A DNA stretch of 64,000 nt from contig JAYKAV010002926.1 in NCBI GenBank assembly GCA_035582835.1, positions 101,630 to 165,629 on the forward strand, in the 5' to 3' direction. The translations under genes and the position numbers were made by a program. Of this stretch, positions 36,701 through 50,691 are shown one piece after another. Within the stretch, counting starts at the first letter, position 1. Every line of letters starts with the position of its first letter. This DNA is from Phoebastria nigripes (taxonomy: Eukaryota; Chordata; Aves; Procellariiformes; Diomedeidae). Under the pieces are notes generated by a model. It saw nothing but the letters and a program-made list of their open reading frames with translations, had not been told where the DNA came from and searched no databases.

Positions 36701-39039
36701 AATTCTCACCTATATTCATTTATTTGTTTTTCCTCCTTTCATGGAATCAGATTTAATTTTTCTTAAGTAACAGATAAATTACTGGTGTCTATATTATCAG
36801 CACCCTATTAAGAGCAGGAATCCAGCTCGATGCCACTGGGATGTTGTAACATTCCTATCTCATCAGCGATCAGACTAAGGTCTAGGGAGTGAAATTTATC
36901 AAATCCCATTGTACAGTGTATCTGGAAGGATGATAAACATGATTAAAATTCATTTCACCAACACACTTGCTCATATGTATTTGATGTCCTTTTCCTTGGA
37001 ATGGTTAGACAAATTGCACAGTTCCGTAAAATGAAATTCAGTCTTGGATTTTATACAACGTGCCCTGATAATACAAATCAATATTTTGACAAAACACATT
37101 TTTGCCTGAAGATGAAGTATAATGTGTAATGAAATACATTTAAGTACTTTATAATTTATCCTGAGAGCACAATGCATTTGACCAAATGTCATACATCATT
37201 CCATAGAAAACTAGATGGAATATATAATCTATACTCCTTTAAGAAGCAACTGCATTGAGAGAGTGCACAATTAAACACTTAATATTCAGAAAACATTTCA
37301 AATTAAGGATCTGTGTGCTATCTCTTAAAGATATGCATTGTTCTACACAATTTAACTGCAAGATCACAGTTTTTTCTCAAATGCAATATCATGTTCTCTA
37401 ATTTCTTTCATTTTTAAGATAGAGTACATTATCTTCTGTGTGTCAACTTGCTTTTGCCGTGGACCTCACAAAGCTTGTTTACACATATAAGGGGAGCCAA
37501 AAAACCCCCGAAGTTTCTGTGGACCTTTCGTGTGCTGTGTGACTCTTACCCAATATCTATAACGAATGAGATGATGATTTCTTCTGGATTTTCCATGTCC
37601 CAGACCCATTTGGCTATTCACCCTCCAAGAGCTCTCTCCCTATGGAGCACATAGCACAAATTTCACAGGCAGCAGTGGCACAGACAGAAATTTAAAAGTT
37701 GGTAACTTAACATGTGCCAGTTCCTAAATCCAGTGCGGCCCAAAGGCATCAAGAACATTTAGGAGCCCGATTGTCCTTCATTTCCCAGGGAGATAATGAC
37801 AACCTATGTATCTTAATGGGTCTTGGCATCAGGTACTATCTGCATGGTCAGGTAAACATATGAGTAGGGATTTAGCCTTTGACTGAAATATGAGCCAGAT
37901 GAGGTAGCGTTTCATGGGAAGACTCGGTAACTCACCAGACAAAACTCACCAATACACAAAATAAAACAAGCTGTGTATTTTGCTTATTAAGGTTTGCTCC
38001 GTGTAATAACATGTCTTATTGCAGTCTCATTTACTGCTCTCTTGGCCAAAACAGCCTGGTCTTTAGTCTTTACAAGGAGTTTATCAGAATTCAAGACCTA
38101 AGTGCCCAGACCATGATCATTACACATAAATGGTTTTCACCGAGGCCAAGACATGAGCATGTTCAGGCAGTACACAAAGATCTGTTGCTAAAACATTTCC
38201 CACTTGAAATGTAATTGTTCTCCAGTTAGGAAGTAATCACTGAAAAGCAAAATCCTACAGATGACACACTAAGTTTTATGTTCACAGAAGGTTAATATAT
38301 TTTCCATCCACAGCTGAACTGTTTGTAATTTATAGGCAAAAATTCAGCCCTGGTGTAAGCAAGTGCAATTCTTATTGATCTCAATAGGAGATGCACTCAT
38401 TTATAGCGGGGCTGGTTTTGGCGTCATGTCTGTTTAGTACTAGAATGAATAATATTACAAGACAGGGCATAGGTTCAGTACGTGTTGAAAGCTTTTGCAT
38501 GTGAATATTAAAATAGGCTGTCTCCACAATAGCAACTATTTTGGGCTGGAGAACACAACATGTGCCAATCTGAGTTGCATAATGCTTTGCATATCTCGGG
38601 GTTCGCTACTCTGAATAGTTCCATACTGAATGGCTGCTTAATCTCGCCAGTACAGTTACTGTATAGATCTAACAGCACGATGCAGCCCTTTGCTCAATAG
38701 ATGAGCCCTGTATTCAGTCTCAAAAGCACAAGCCAGCCTGTAGGAGAGACTGAGGCAGAGCTTCGCTTGAAGAGCCCTGTGGCTTACGCTATTTTTGTAT
38801 GAGTTTAAAGAAAAACACTCACATTTTTTACACATTTGGTTTTCATTTGTTTGAAACAGTTTTGTAGCCTAATAAAAAGACCTACAGTTTCATAAAAGGA
38901 AGTTAACTGGTTGTCTTTGGGCAGTAGGAGACTTTTTCATTTATTACTGGGTTATTTTAAGGGCATTAACTGCAGTCAGCCCATGAGCTCTGTTATAGAA
39001 CTGATTTGATTTAGGATCTTTTTTAATTACACTGTGTTT

Positions 39040-39043
<4 letters not shown>
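30792..39043. other. Non-coding stretch, no gene seen
   Basis: The larger open frames (33958-34473 on +, 35201-35788 on -, 35679-36086 on -) have no recognisable features, and the first lacks an ATG start. A/G-rich tracts lie at about 32102-32136 and 36537-36573. Old dispersed motifs of the type cattgacttcca occur at about 35788, 36460 and, degenerate, 38370. Confidence 0.5.
35784..35816. repeat. Old dispersed repeat motif (cattgacttcca type)
   Basis: The string ctgccattgacttccatgag followed by gtcaggatccaccc resembles a motif with CATTGACTTCAATGGG...CAGGAT that I associate with old repeats in sauropsid genomes. A second copy, cccattgacttccagtgcag, is at about 36459-36478. Confidence 0.35.

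Positions 39044-39070
<27 letters not shown>
39044..39070. repeat. Poly(A) homopolymer, 27 nt
   Basis: An uninterrupted A run followed by caccaaacc. Possible retroposon tail; no body could be identified upstream. Confidence 0.9.
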
Positions 39071-39964
39071 CACCAAACCAATGTCAGTGTGAAAATACTG
39101 GATCCGTAGCCTTTCTTATTACACCGCTGTGGCCTGGAAGGCAGAGCACTGCTTGTGGACTGGCTTGTAAGCCATCACATTGTCCATTGTCCATCTGCAT
39201 CCTGGCTGGCAGCAAGTGTACCCAACAGGAACACAGGTTCAGGGTGCTGGTGTTCCCATTCAAGCTCTCTTTCCAGCAGCAGGAAGGTATCTAAGTTACC
39301 AATACACTTTCACCTTCCAACAGAAAGAAATCTGACAACCTTAACTCACCTTCCAGCACTCAGACCCATGAGGAAGGCAATTTGCCAGTCTAACCTTGTG
39401 TTTTGGCAGGGGGACAAGAAGGGAAGTAACTTGTCCACTACTGCCTTCCCACTGATAACATGCAGACCTCAGGATGGCCACAGTGCCCGCCATCCTCAAA
39501 ATATACTCTGAAGACTTTTCTGAAATGGGTGATCACAGCACACAGCTCAGGAGTAAAACACATGCATTTTTCTAAAGCTCAAGGAAACACACATACACTG
39601 TGCTCTAAATATGTTTACATTACTGTCGTCTTCAACACAGCATGAACAAGCCACTATGTGTAAGCATAAAACACTGGCAGCTACCATTCACCTCACAGGT
39701 ATAATACAGGATAACAAATATATTGAAAGCTTAATTTCCAAGAATCTAGCCTATTCTTTCCGTTTTCAATTAGACTTTTCCATATAATGTGTACTATCTC
39801 AATAAATTCACTTTACAGTTATGACTAGAGTGGCTATTCAATGTTGAGCTGTATTAATTCAAACGTACATCAAGGGACAAATTAAGACGAGGGCATAGTC
39901 GAGATAACTAGAGTAACAGCCCTGGGAAGGTATATGAAAAACTGAATGCTTTGCTCAAACCCAT
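39071..39964. other. Non-coding stretch, no gene seen
   Basis: One open frame of 118 codons (39155-39511, +) has no recognised domain. Confidence 0.5.
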
Positions 39965-40082
39965 AAAGAAGATAAAGAGAAGAGAGAAAAAGAGAAGAGA
40001 GGAAAAGAAAAGAAAAGAGGNAAAAGAGAAGAGAGAAAAATAAAAGAGAGAAAAAGAGAAGAGAGAGAAANAAAAAAAAAGG
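39965..40082. repeat. Polypurine (GAAAA/GAGA) tract
   Basis: About 118 bp of almost pure A/G on the + strand, broken only by two T and two ambiguous bases (40021, 40071). The Ser/Leu/Phe-rich open frames on the minus strand (39882-40091, 39955-40137) come from this tract and are not genes. Confidence 0.9.
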
Positions 40083-42659
40083 CAAAGTCACCCAGGGTCT
40101 GTTTAACAGGGAGTTCAGCCACTGAGTCCACAGTCATGGATCTTTTTGCTCCTGCCTAATACAATGCACCTTTTGGTGCTGCTTTCTCAAATCCTGTCCT
40201 ATCAAGCAGTGTCACTGTCACATCTTCTCTCAGTAGCATTCAAGGAAGCTAAAGGGATTTAGTTCCTAAGCAAAACTCATGCCTTTGAGTCACACTGGAG
40301 TTGAGTCTGGAGGAGCACTGTAGTAATGTGGAGGAATTACACAAACCCTGGAGCTATTCTCAGCTATACATAGATGTTTACAAAACAAGGGATTTTGAAG
40401 TCTAGATTTTACCCTGGACCATGGGAGGCAGTGGAGAGGGTCAGAAAGGACAGAAGAGAGATGTTGTAGAAGAGAAATTGAAGACCTGTTTGCCTTAGTT
40501 TTGACTGACTTTTTTTTAATGAGAAGTTACTTTAGCTAAGTAAAGGGGCAGAAGGTATATGAAACTCATACCCAAAATCTGAGACCCCCGTCGAGTGAAC
40601 AAGCAACAATAAGGCAGATTATCCTTGACATTTCGGCAGGGGGGAGAAGTAAAAACATGTGACAGAGGACTTTTAGTTGGTTACCAGAGGGATGGACCCC
40701 AAACCTACTCTAACTTGTCCAGTACAGCCAGGGTGATAGGACAAGCAGTAAACTCTAGAGATCTGCAAATGAATATCAGCCGAGCGCCAAAATCTCAGCA
40801 GATGGAAATTGATGCAACTAGGGCAATCAGCACTTCTGAACATTTGGGGCTGTTACGGGTAGGTTAAAAAGTGAGCACAGCAGACATTACAAATAGCACG
40901 CACAGTATCTGAAAAGGTCATTTGGCTTCAATATACTACAGATTGGTCTTGCTCAGAGCTAATTACTCATCATGTGGATCTGAGGGAGATTCCTGCATAA
41001 ACATAGTCTGTTATACTAAAGGGCCTGTTCCTTGTCCCATCAAAGATAACAGCAAACTTCACTGAGTTCAGCCAAGCAAGAACAAGGTTGATAGCTGCAG
41101 GTTTCCTTAAAGCATAGGAAGGCTTTGCTGTGAGTGAAAATCAGGACTTGCTGTATGATATATGAGCATGGGACAAAAAGACGTTTTGCTTTGCAGGATA
41201 ATGGAAGCCCTTCTTTTATACGGACCGAGTTCCATATCTGATATGCCCAGCCAGAGTTTTAAAAAAATCTCACACATGCATGTCAGCTATTGAATGATAT
41301 TGTTTAAAGCTAGAAACTGTGAGCTGTTAGTCTTTAAAGAATAGGCAGACAGGCAAGAAATTCCACTGAGTNATTTATAAGCAGGTGGAAGAGAAAGTGG
41401 AAACTTCTGTGAATCTTGGTCGGAATCCAGTTCAGAGCCTTATTTTGATGGAGGGCTCCCTCTTCTGGATTTTGATTGAAGCGTATTTCCCAAAGTCCAA
41501 ACCAGTTTATTTTTTCCAATGTAATTGAAAGGTGTTTTCAACTAGAAAACCGATCAGGGAGAGAGCCTCTATGTGCTCTCATAGTCCAACAGTCCCTCTG
41601 CCGCATACGCTGTGGGGATCTGGGCTTTGGGCAGCACGTCCGACTGCACCTGCCCCACAGACCTGATAGAGATAACAGGAGCTGCCACTGAGTTTGTAGT
41701 TTTTAATTTGCATATTTAAGTTAATAGATGTCCCAGGCAGAAAGGTTTTTTCCCAGGGTTTACTCTAGCTTATGATTCTTTATTTCTCTTGCTTTCTAAA
41801 TGCAAGTTTTGGAGAATTACATCATTAAGAAATAGCCTTAGTTGTGACAGTTCCTGGGAACTGTACTTGTGGACAAGAATGCCTTCAAGTTAAGCAGCAC
41901 AAAAACAAAAATACCTATTTGGCTGGAAGTTCTCCACTGACATGAAAAATAGCCTTTTAGTCCCTTATACAAATCAAAAGTCTTACACGAAAAATCCTCC
42001 CTAATCTGTGGGGAATTTCCTCCCCCATAGGAATTCCTTCTGAAAACAGACACTTCCTGAATGGCAGGTGGGACTGCTAGAAACTGAAACTGCATCTTTG
42101 AGTAATTTACATTTCTTAAGAGAACAGCGTTTTCAGACGGAGACCTGCTTCAATGAACATTTTCCTTTAATACAGCCAGAGTTTACTACCCCAGTGCAAA
42201 TACGTCTATAAGACTATGGCTACGGATTGTTATCGTGGCCAGAGGTGAATTCATTATTTCAGAATAGGACAGGAATGCAAGCAAAACTCTGAGTTTTGCT
42301 GAAAATTAAATAAAAGTAATAATAATCCATATTGCTCTGTGGCCTGAAAAGGAGTCACATCTCTCTGATTTTAGAGCATGAATGTAACTGCATTTTGTTT
42401 AAATGGAATAACAATCCAGTTTGAAGTAAATAGTTTAAATTTAGCAACTACAGACACTATAATGAAGGATGTGACAAAAGGTATACCTCCCTTTAAAAGA
42501 GAATCATACACACTTCTTCCAGATACAATATGGCAAGCCTGTGCCTTCTAATGTTGTTACTGCCCACAAGACAGCATTCACCTAGACCAACTATTCCCTG
42601 GCTTTTTTTCCTGCAAACTAGCAAATAGCCATCAGCCCTGTCAACATTTGGGCCAACAA
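40083..42659. other. Non-coding stretch, no gene seen
   Basis: Only short open frames, none with recognisable protein features. No repeat family assigned. Confidence 0.5.
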
Positions 42660-42731
42660 GATCTGCAGGCAATTTACAGTGAGCTCACAGACCCACCTGC
42701 AGGCCCTCAGACCTCAGTTTGGGAACCACTG
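42660..42731. mobile_element. Possible hAT (Charlie-like) transposon terminus
   Basis: The string cagtttgggaaccactg (42715-42731) is the reverse complement of CAGTGGTTCCCAAACTG, a well-known hAT/Charlie inverted-repeat end. The bases before it (cacagacccacctgcaggcc) resemble the 'ggaccacxxgtggtcc' part that precedes such ends. The opposite terminus and an 8-bp duplication were not found, so this would be a fragment. Confidence 0.45.
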
Positions 42732-45700
42732 ACCCAAAAAACCCCAGCTTGCACCAGATGCCTCCCTGCCCTAGGTGCTCTGCAGCAACATCAAAAGAAA
42801 GAGTGCCAATCCCAACAGGTTTGTCATTCGAAAACATGGGATGTATAAAGGGTGTGAGGAAAAACAGAAGGAAAGTTCACTGCTTAATGCCAAGCAGCGG
42901 ACTGGATGGAAAGCCAGGAACAGAGCACAGGCTTCTTGGGAACAAGCTCAGTGCCCTCTGCACAGAGCCACAGCCCTTAAATTGAGGCCACAGTCAAAGA
43001 AGAAGTCATAAAAAGGCATCCACTGGAACACAGCTACTTCAAGCTTACACAGAAATTGATGTTTGGGGTAAGAGGTCCCTACAATTTCCAGCACTATGAA
43101 AAAATACAGCCAAGCTGGCTCATTTTTTCCCCTTCTGCTGAACTGGACAGCTATAACTCTGGAAGGAATTGCCCTGTAGGTTGGGGGCGGNAGGCAGTGA
43201 GGAGGAGGAGGATGTTTGTTTTTTTTATTGCTATTGTCATAATAATGTGGAAGAAGGAGAAAACTTGTGCTGTATACTAAACTTCTATTATTTAGCTTTG
43301 CCAGGAGAAAGATCACAGCAAATTTGACCAGTGTTATAAGCACATGGCTCTTGATCCTGAGAGAATAATTAAACAAACAGATAAAAAGCCCTACTGTTTT
43401 CCTACCACAGTGCTGCAAACTTTGTAATATATTAAAGAAATAAGTTCATTTTCAGGCTCATATACCTTGGTGGTGTTACAACAGACTGTTTTTGAGAAAC
43501 CAAAAAAATGCTTTTAGTCCCTTCCAGTGCACCCTAATTTATCTTTAGTAAGGCTTTGTTCATCGTTCCTTGGAGCAGAGTTGCACAATGCTACCAACCT
43601 TCACTAGGGCTTTGGGCTGCAGTCCTCCCGTGCTTAAGAGTATCTGCCTGTGATATGCAGACCCTGCAGCTGGCTCCCTCCTGAGCAATGACAACTTTAA
43701 CCATTTGACAAGCTCTATGACACACAGTATTTAAAAAAAATCCTATTAAAAACAATAGAACAAACTAAATGGGCATCAGTCATGTGTTTAACTCTCCCAC
43801 AGAGAAAAATCTGAGAGGATTATCTGCATTTGCTTTCTCTCAGGATGTCTGCTTCCATCTGTATCTCAGGCCAGCCTGTTTGCTGGCAATGCCTGGTAAT
43901 TCACACCTTGCAACAGGAATCAAGGCAATTATTAATATTCAGTAGTCCTCTCTTCTGGTAACTCCTACTTCTGACCAAACTGCATTTGTGACAAGAAACA
44001 AGGTTTTCAAAAATAATACCCATCCCACATCACCTCTCTGGGAAGCTATTGTGCTGCTTCCCTCCTGCCCTTCCCCACAAATGGCCAAGGCACTGACACG
44101 GGAAAATCCCATACCATATTCATTAAATTGTTAACCACTCAGGGTTTTTATCATCATTATTCCTGAGAGAAACACAGGAGCTCCATTCTGTCACACCCAT
44201 AAAAACCTCATTCAAGAACACAGTATGGGAGTTTTGCTGGCAAAAAGCTTCAGGCTGGCAAAAAGGCCCTATTAGCTGCAAAAAGAGCTGTTGAGCTGTC
44301 CCTTATTGCTTGCAAGGTTCCCATTAGCTGTGGGAACACCTGTGAGGGGGTAGGTTGCTATTCCTTCCTTATCTCTTCACATATCCTCCTGCTTCCCTAT
44401 GGCTATTAGTGGTGATGTCCATTCCCACACCTGCCCCCGGGTGGGCTCTCACTTATTCCCCTACTGTCCTTGTAACACTTACTTTCTTCATTTCTTCTGT
44501 TGTACCCTGCTACGACAACCCTCACCAATAGTTCTTAATTTCCCATGCATCTCTCCTCCACTCCCATCATCACCACCACCTCCTGGTCCCCACTGGTCTG
44601 TGGCTATGTCCTCTCTGTTGCTTAGAGACCCCTTTCTGCTCTGTCCTTATTTACTTCAGCAGGGTAGAGCATGGCACTGGGACAACAGAAAAGTGGGGAT
44701 CTGGGAAGACTTTGCCAGCTTTTATGCCCTATATACCCAGCATCATCAAAAGACACAGGCCAAGCCATCAAGTAGTGTCTACCACCATCTGCGTCCACAG
44801 CACAAGGGCTGTTGTGGCCCCAGAGCATCATAGCAATGTCATTACTTCAACTTGGTAACAAAGGTAGTGACTTGGAAATTTTTTTCTAATCTGTTTTATA
44901 AAATATGACAAAATAGTAGCCAATTTGTAAGGTTTTTTTCCTTATTCAAAATGGATACCAATGCCACAGGAGCTGAAGAGTTGCTTCCAATCATTCGCAA
45001 GAGGAAATAAAACTGACTCTTACTTACTGCAATCCTACAGCCAGCAACATGGCTGCTATTTTATAGTCCAGGAGCAAACCTAGGACATAGGTGGGACACA
45101 GAAACTGATGAGAACAACCCTGACCTGCAAAATGGTAGAGTGCAGGGATATCAGGACACTAGGGAACACAAGGCCAATTTAATGGGGATATGGGAATCCA
45201 ATGGGGTGGGAGGTGGAAACAGTAAGCAGCCAGCACAACAGCTGCACGTTAGAAAGTGTATATGAGAGGCTTGAGTGTAACCCTGAGAGCATCCACCCCT
45301 AAAAAAAACCCCAAAATTAAAAACAAGGCAAAACATGTGTTTTACTACATCTTGGGATTTTTGAAGGTCTGAGTTACAATCTCCGGACACAGAAAATTAG
45401 CAGTCCTACAGTCATGTACTACACATACCATCCTCACTAGATCAGGTATCCACATGTTACAAGGTATCATGAAAATAGGATTGGTTTTAGTTAACAGATT
45501 CCTTTGTGATCGAGGGAATAGTAGGTCAGCATCAACCTGACTTTCCCCACTGTCTTTCATTGGACCTCAGCCAACACAGAACTCACTTAGCAATTCGCCT
45601 CCAACACAGCAAAGAAAACTGAAAGACAAAAAGCCATGGACTATTGTATGACCTCCGGGGCAGGGAAAATAAAGGCACACAAAAAAGCAATGAGATTTGT

Positions 45701-48700
45701 TAAGATTCCTAAGAGATATTCTTCAGCTCATGGTTTTAGAAACTTGAAACAAAGAATGCACATTCAGTCCATGGACAAAACCCAGGCACAGGAGAAATAT
45801 CCAGACTCACAAAACATAACATTTCGGAGACACATGCATTTTCCATTTCAGACATCAGCATTAGAAAGCACTGACCAGAAATCTCAATAGCAGGGTAGAA
45901 TATGGAAATGTGCTTTCATTTCTCTCAGATGAGTACCTCCAATTCTGGAGATAGGGGCTAGCTCTTTCATCCTTGCTGTGATCTCGGATCTCCAAACCCC
46001 ATCTGCTCTCGCATCACGTGTACTGCTTTCCAAAAAAAAAAAAAAAAAAAAAAGTATGCTCTCTCTCTTTCTTATGGTTGATATATTGGTATGGCTGACT
46101 AATGGATGAATCCAGCATTCAACACCAGACCTGATCCCAGAAGAGGTGCCTAGCCTCTCTCATTGGGTATGAGAAGTTTCCCTTACTGAACTGCCCTTTG
46201 CTCATATTTGTGTACATTAAGAACGAGTTCAGCCAGGGACCTCAGCATGCTCTATAGTAGCTAATAAGACTGGACTTACTGTTTTCAACCCTTGCCTGGT
46301 GGCAAGGCTGGTGGTGCTACACTTTAATTCCCATTATAACGGAGAAAAAGCAAAATTTCCTGGGCAAGATGTGAAATAGAGAAGGTTCACCAGAACATTA
46401 ATCACCTGTAGTCACTCTTAATTGCCCTAAGATGGCCTGCATCAATTCTACTAACCACGCAAAATCTTGAGAGTTGATCCCTGAAACTGTTCCTAGCCTC
46501 TCTGCTGCTTTCTGCCACCCTGCTGAAAGCCCTTTGGGACACCCAGGCCAGGCCATCTCCTCTGAGCTATGTTTCAATATCACTGGTCACCTCACAGAGT
46601 CAGGCTTTGAGGTGGGAGTATGACTTAGCGCTTAGAACAGAGATATTCACTCTTCACCATCTCTTTTATTTCCCCCATAGGCAGTTATCTACTCATTTCA
46701 ATAGAAAGCTTTTTTCCTTATGGGTGAAATGAGGAAGTCACTTCAACGGTACATGGTATAGTAAATAACAAAGCAGAAAACCTCTGCAACTTCCATTTTT
46801 CTTCATCATCTGTGTTTTATGCCTTTCAGCTTTAAAACCAGCTTGTGAGAATGCTTCTGGACATCTGTCATACATCTGGACATCTATCATTATGCCTATC
46901 ATACACATAAAATTACATTCAAATATTACTGTGGACATTGCATAGTCAACTACTCCATCTTTAGGAAGTGGCAGATCTATGATTTTCCTGTGCAATGTTT
47001 ATACAGGTCCTCTGAGCCACACAACTACATAACATAAGTCTCCTGCTTCATCCAGAGCCCATGATGGACTGCTGAACTAGAGAATGGCTATTTGGTTTTA
47101 CCATTATTATTCAGTTCGTGATATCAAAAGTAAACCTTTCCCCCTGCTGATCTAAGCACAGAATTATGAATCCTAACAGGCTTTTCTACAGTACACATCA
47201 CTGCTTTGTGGGAATCCTCCAGCACATCATGAACTTACCTAAAATACTTGCAACGTGCATGTTCATCTCTCAGTTCCACAGCTGAGAAATAGGGAGGTGT
47301 TGAAAATGTACAAGTAATCACAGAGATTCAGAGTTGTGAGTATTGGATACAAAGCACAGACCCCTTTCAATTCAAGTGCTTCTTTAAATGTGCTTTCTGT
47401 GCATTTGAGGGCTTTCTGCGGATCAGCCCTCAAAGGTACCTTTGGCAGAGGCAAGGAAAGAACCTTAGTTTTTGAGACAGATTCAGCTGCGTAGCCATGA
47501 CTTTGTCTTCCTTATGTTCTTCCCAATTGCTGCAACAAATTAAACAAATTTCATACAGGTTGCAAACAACAAAATTATTATTCACCCCCATCCCCTTCAC
47601 ATCATGCAACAAATGAGGTTGATATCCCACAGTAAAAATAACATGTATCAGGTATTTAAATGATAGCATTACAATCAGGAGTCAAAGTAAAGTTGCAAGG
47701 ATAAATTCTGACATCTCATAACTTTTGACTCTGCAAACATATTAATGTTCTATGAACACAGTTTTCTGTTTATAAGTTTCTTACAGAATGAGCAAGCCAA
47801 AAATGCCAAAGCTTCCTTATGCAGCATCATACCAGCACCTATAAAAGCATGAAATTCAGATGCCCCACAAGCCACTCTCACTTGAGCTACCCAAGGTAGA
47901 GAGCAGCAGTAAGGAATCACCTCCTGCTAGTGCTACAGGAGGATAAGAATTTGAGTTTCTCAGCCATTTCCAAAAGTCAAAGGTAGGAGTTCTGGGTTCC
48001 ACCCTGGGTGCTAATCCAAGAGTTCACAGACTTCCTACCTGGGGTCTCCCACCATCCAGTTTGGCTCTTCCACAGAGTTACCTCCAACCTGTCCCTGCCT
48101 CAGTCCTTTCTGAGATGGGGACACAGATTATTCTTCTGGGGGTGGACGTCTTTTCTTTGCCAATCCATACCCTTTTCTTTGACATTTTTCCCAATTCTGA
48201 TTCAATTTTCTCCTCCAAACCCTCAGCCAATTGCTCTCAGTTCACTTCCCTGGACCTCCAGCAGGTGAAATCAAAAGATGGATACAAAAGCGAATCCATC
48301 AGTGAATCTCTGACTTGAGAACAGAGTAAAGTTCAACTGATTCACATTGCTTAGATCTGCCCACGTAACCATGAGATAATCTTTCAAAAGGAGAGTGATA
48401 GCGAAGGTAAAGCCTGGGATTTGGGCACCTTCTGGAGAGCCAAAGAGAGAATAAACTGGAGACCAAAAAAACCACAGTCAAAACAGTTTCTAATAAACCT
48501 GAAAGGGGAAGGACAGAAAGTCTCCACTGCTTTGGATAAATCAGACGCTTACAAATCAGATAAGAACTACAAACACCCCAGGACATCACCTGAACATTTA
48601 TCTTTTTTTAGATATTAATTACAGAATTTGTCTCCAGAAAGCCCCTAAAAACTGCGTTTCCCATATACAAGGCCTCTGATCCACATAGGTCTAGAGCAGC

Positions 48701-50691
48701 TGTTTGTAAAGGGCAACTCTATACAAGCAGCATGTCTATGGTGTTGAATGCAAATCAACAAGAGCAAGAAAACAGTCTTACCCTGAAACCTACCCCTCAC
48801 TCTATTTGCTTGATGGAGTGTGCAATTTGACAGTGCAGCTACAGCAACTTCATGGCTGGCTGCTGCCCCTTTTGGTGGATACAGTCTCTATGTCCTACCT
48901 GTGTGCTCCCACCATCTCATTGGCACTGGCAGTCTTCTGTCTGTTTAGTTCCACGAACAGTTTCAATAGAGGATCAGACAGCCTTGCAGTAAAGCAAGGG
49001 TAGAAACATGCCTGTGATGATGCGAAACAGGGGAAGGGAAGCAAGACCGTCCCTTCTGGGAGCACCTTCTTGTTGTATCTGCTTACAAACATGCTGTCAG
49101 ACCAAACCCTGAGTTCCATTACAGTGCCTGAGTGCTTGGGATATATTTTGTGAAACCAATAATGTAGGATTATTTCAAACTATATTTTACGGAGATTTAA
49201 AATGGGGCTTTTGGAGCTCTACTAGAATGCAAACCGTGATTAAAACCCCCCAAAAAGTCCTATGTCCAAACCTTCAGTTCCACTTCCTAAATGGTTACCA
49301 AGCTTAGCCTCTCTAGAGGTCAGCACAGTACCAGAAATAAGGGAAAAAAAAAAAAAAAATCCTTGTCTGACTGTTTTGTGTATACGGTGGACTTCACTCA
49401 GAAATGCTGAAACAACCTTATTGCTTGTAAATTTTCACAGAAAAAAATACATTTTTTAGATAACATGAAAAAGATTGAAGGGGTGGTGTCATAATTCCCA
49501 CTATATGATACTGTAGAGGAAGTGACATTTGTAAAGCATTTCTTCATAGACACGAATTAATAATGCCTATACTGACCTGTTTGCCCGACTTAAGTGTCCT
49601 TTTCTGTTAAAATACTGGTGCTATTAACACATAATGAGGACCTGTCAAGGAGTCAGATTCTGAAGCCCTTATTCCCCTTTGTTTTGTTCACATTCAGGGA
49701 AATTTCCCAATAAGTTTTTCAAGTTCCGAGAATTTTCTTTGAGCATAATTGCGGAAAATTATGTAACAAATTCCCCTCTAGCCACGTTAGGAAAAGATTC
49801 AGTAAAACCAGAATAGTATCCATGTTTTGGCCCAAAAAGAACAGGTCCGAGTATAGACAAGAAAGTCTTCCTCTAGAGCTGCAAGGAAAAAAAAAATATT
49901 AAAAAAAAAAAAAAAATCTAAGATTTTAGCCAATTAAACATTTGCGTGACAAACCTGACTTCATGGGGGACCCCAGATCTCCCACTGATGTCAGTGAAGC
50001 AAGCAAAGCTACCATGCTGGGACCCTCCAGAAGCCAACGCTCTGCACAATTTTTGCTTCAGTATTCATTTCTTCTACAAATTTGTTGAAAATGTCTGGTG
50101 TTTTACATTTCCCCTGGTACTTCTGAGGAAGAAAAAAGGGATTCATAATTTTCCAGCACAGACAGCATTCACAGGATTTTAAGCACATTAAGTAATTGAT
50201 GCTGTCCAAAAAATGGTAGAAGCCAGGGAAATACACAAACAACACTCCACCTCCAAGTGCAAGCTACAGCTAGCTACGGTACTTAGTTCCTAATCAAGAG
50301 GTTGCTAACAAATCATAACACATGTAGCCAGGACTGCCAAGTTTGAACCTGAGTGTCAGGGCTCAGCCATGACACATTGACTCATCGTGTTACCTAAAGT
50401 ATCATCCTTATAAACAGCTTTAGACTGTCTTTTATGTACATGTGACCAAGCGTAACGGAGTGTCAGTAGAGCAAACGCAAACAGCACGGTCTTCCATTAA
50501 AGCAATCACATACCCAGACGCAAAATCCAGGACTCCGAGACCTCATGCGAATCTGAGAGTCCCTGGGGAATTTGGGTTTGATGAGAAATACATATAAATA
50601 TTATAATCTGTGACAGATATAATCTTGCTCCAATATTTTCCACTTTATTTAAAAGGAAAGCTACCTATTTTGTTCAGCCCCACAGTCTGGA
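42732..50691. other. Non-coding stretch, no gene seen
   Basis: The proline-rich open frame at 44399-44833 (+) starts with ATG but has no signal peptide or domain. A two-copy direct repeat of tctggacatct-tcat occurs at about 46856-46892. Homopolymer A runs lie at 46032-46053, about 49344-49359 and about 49901-49917. No exon could be supported. Confidence 0.5.
46032..46053. repeat. Poly(A) homopolymer, 22 nt
   Basis: An uninterrupted A run with no identified retroposon body. Confidence 0.9.

Noticed and set aside
39882..40137. Ser/Leu/Phe-rich open frames on the minus strand
   Set aside because: Translation of the polypurine tract only.
44399..44833. 144-codon proline-rich open frame (+) with ATG
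   Set aside because: The peptide has no signal or domain, composition follows the local C-rich DNA, and no splice partner or promoter was seen.
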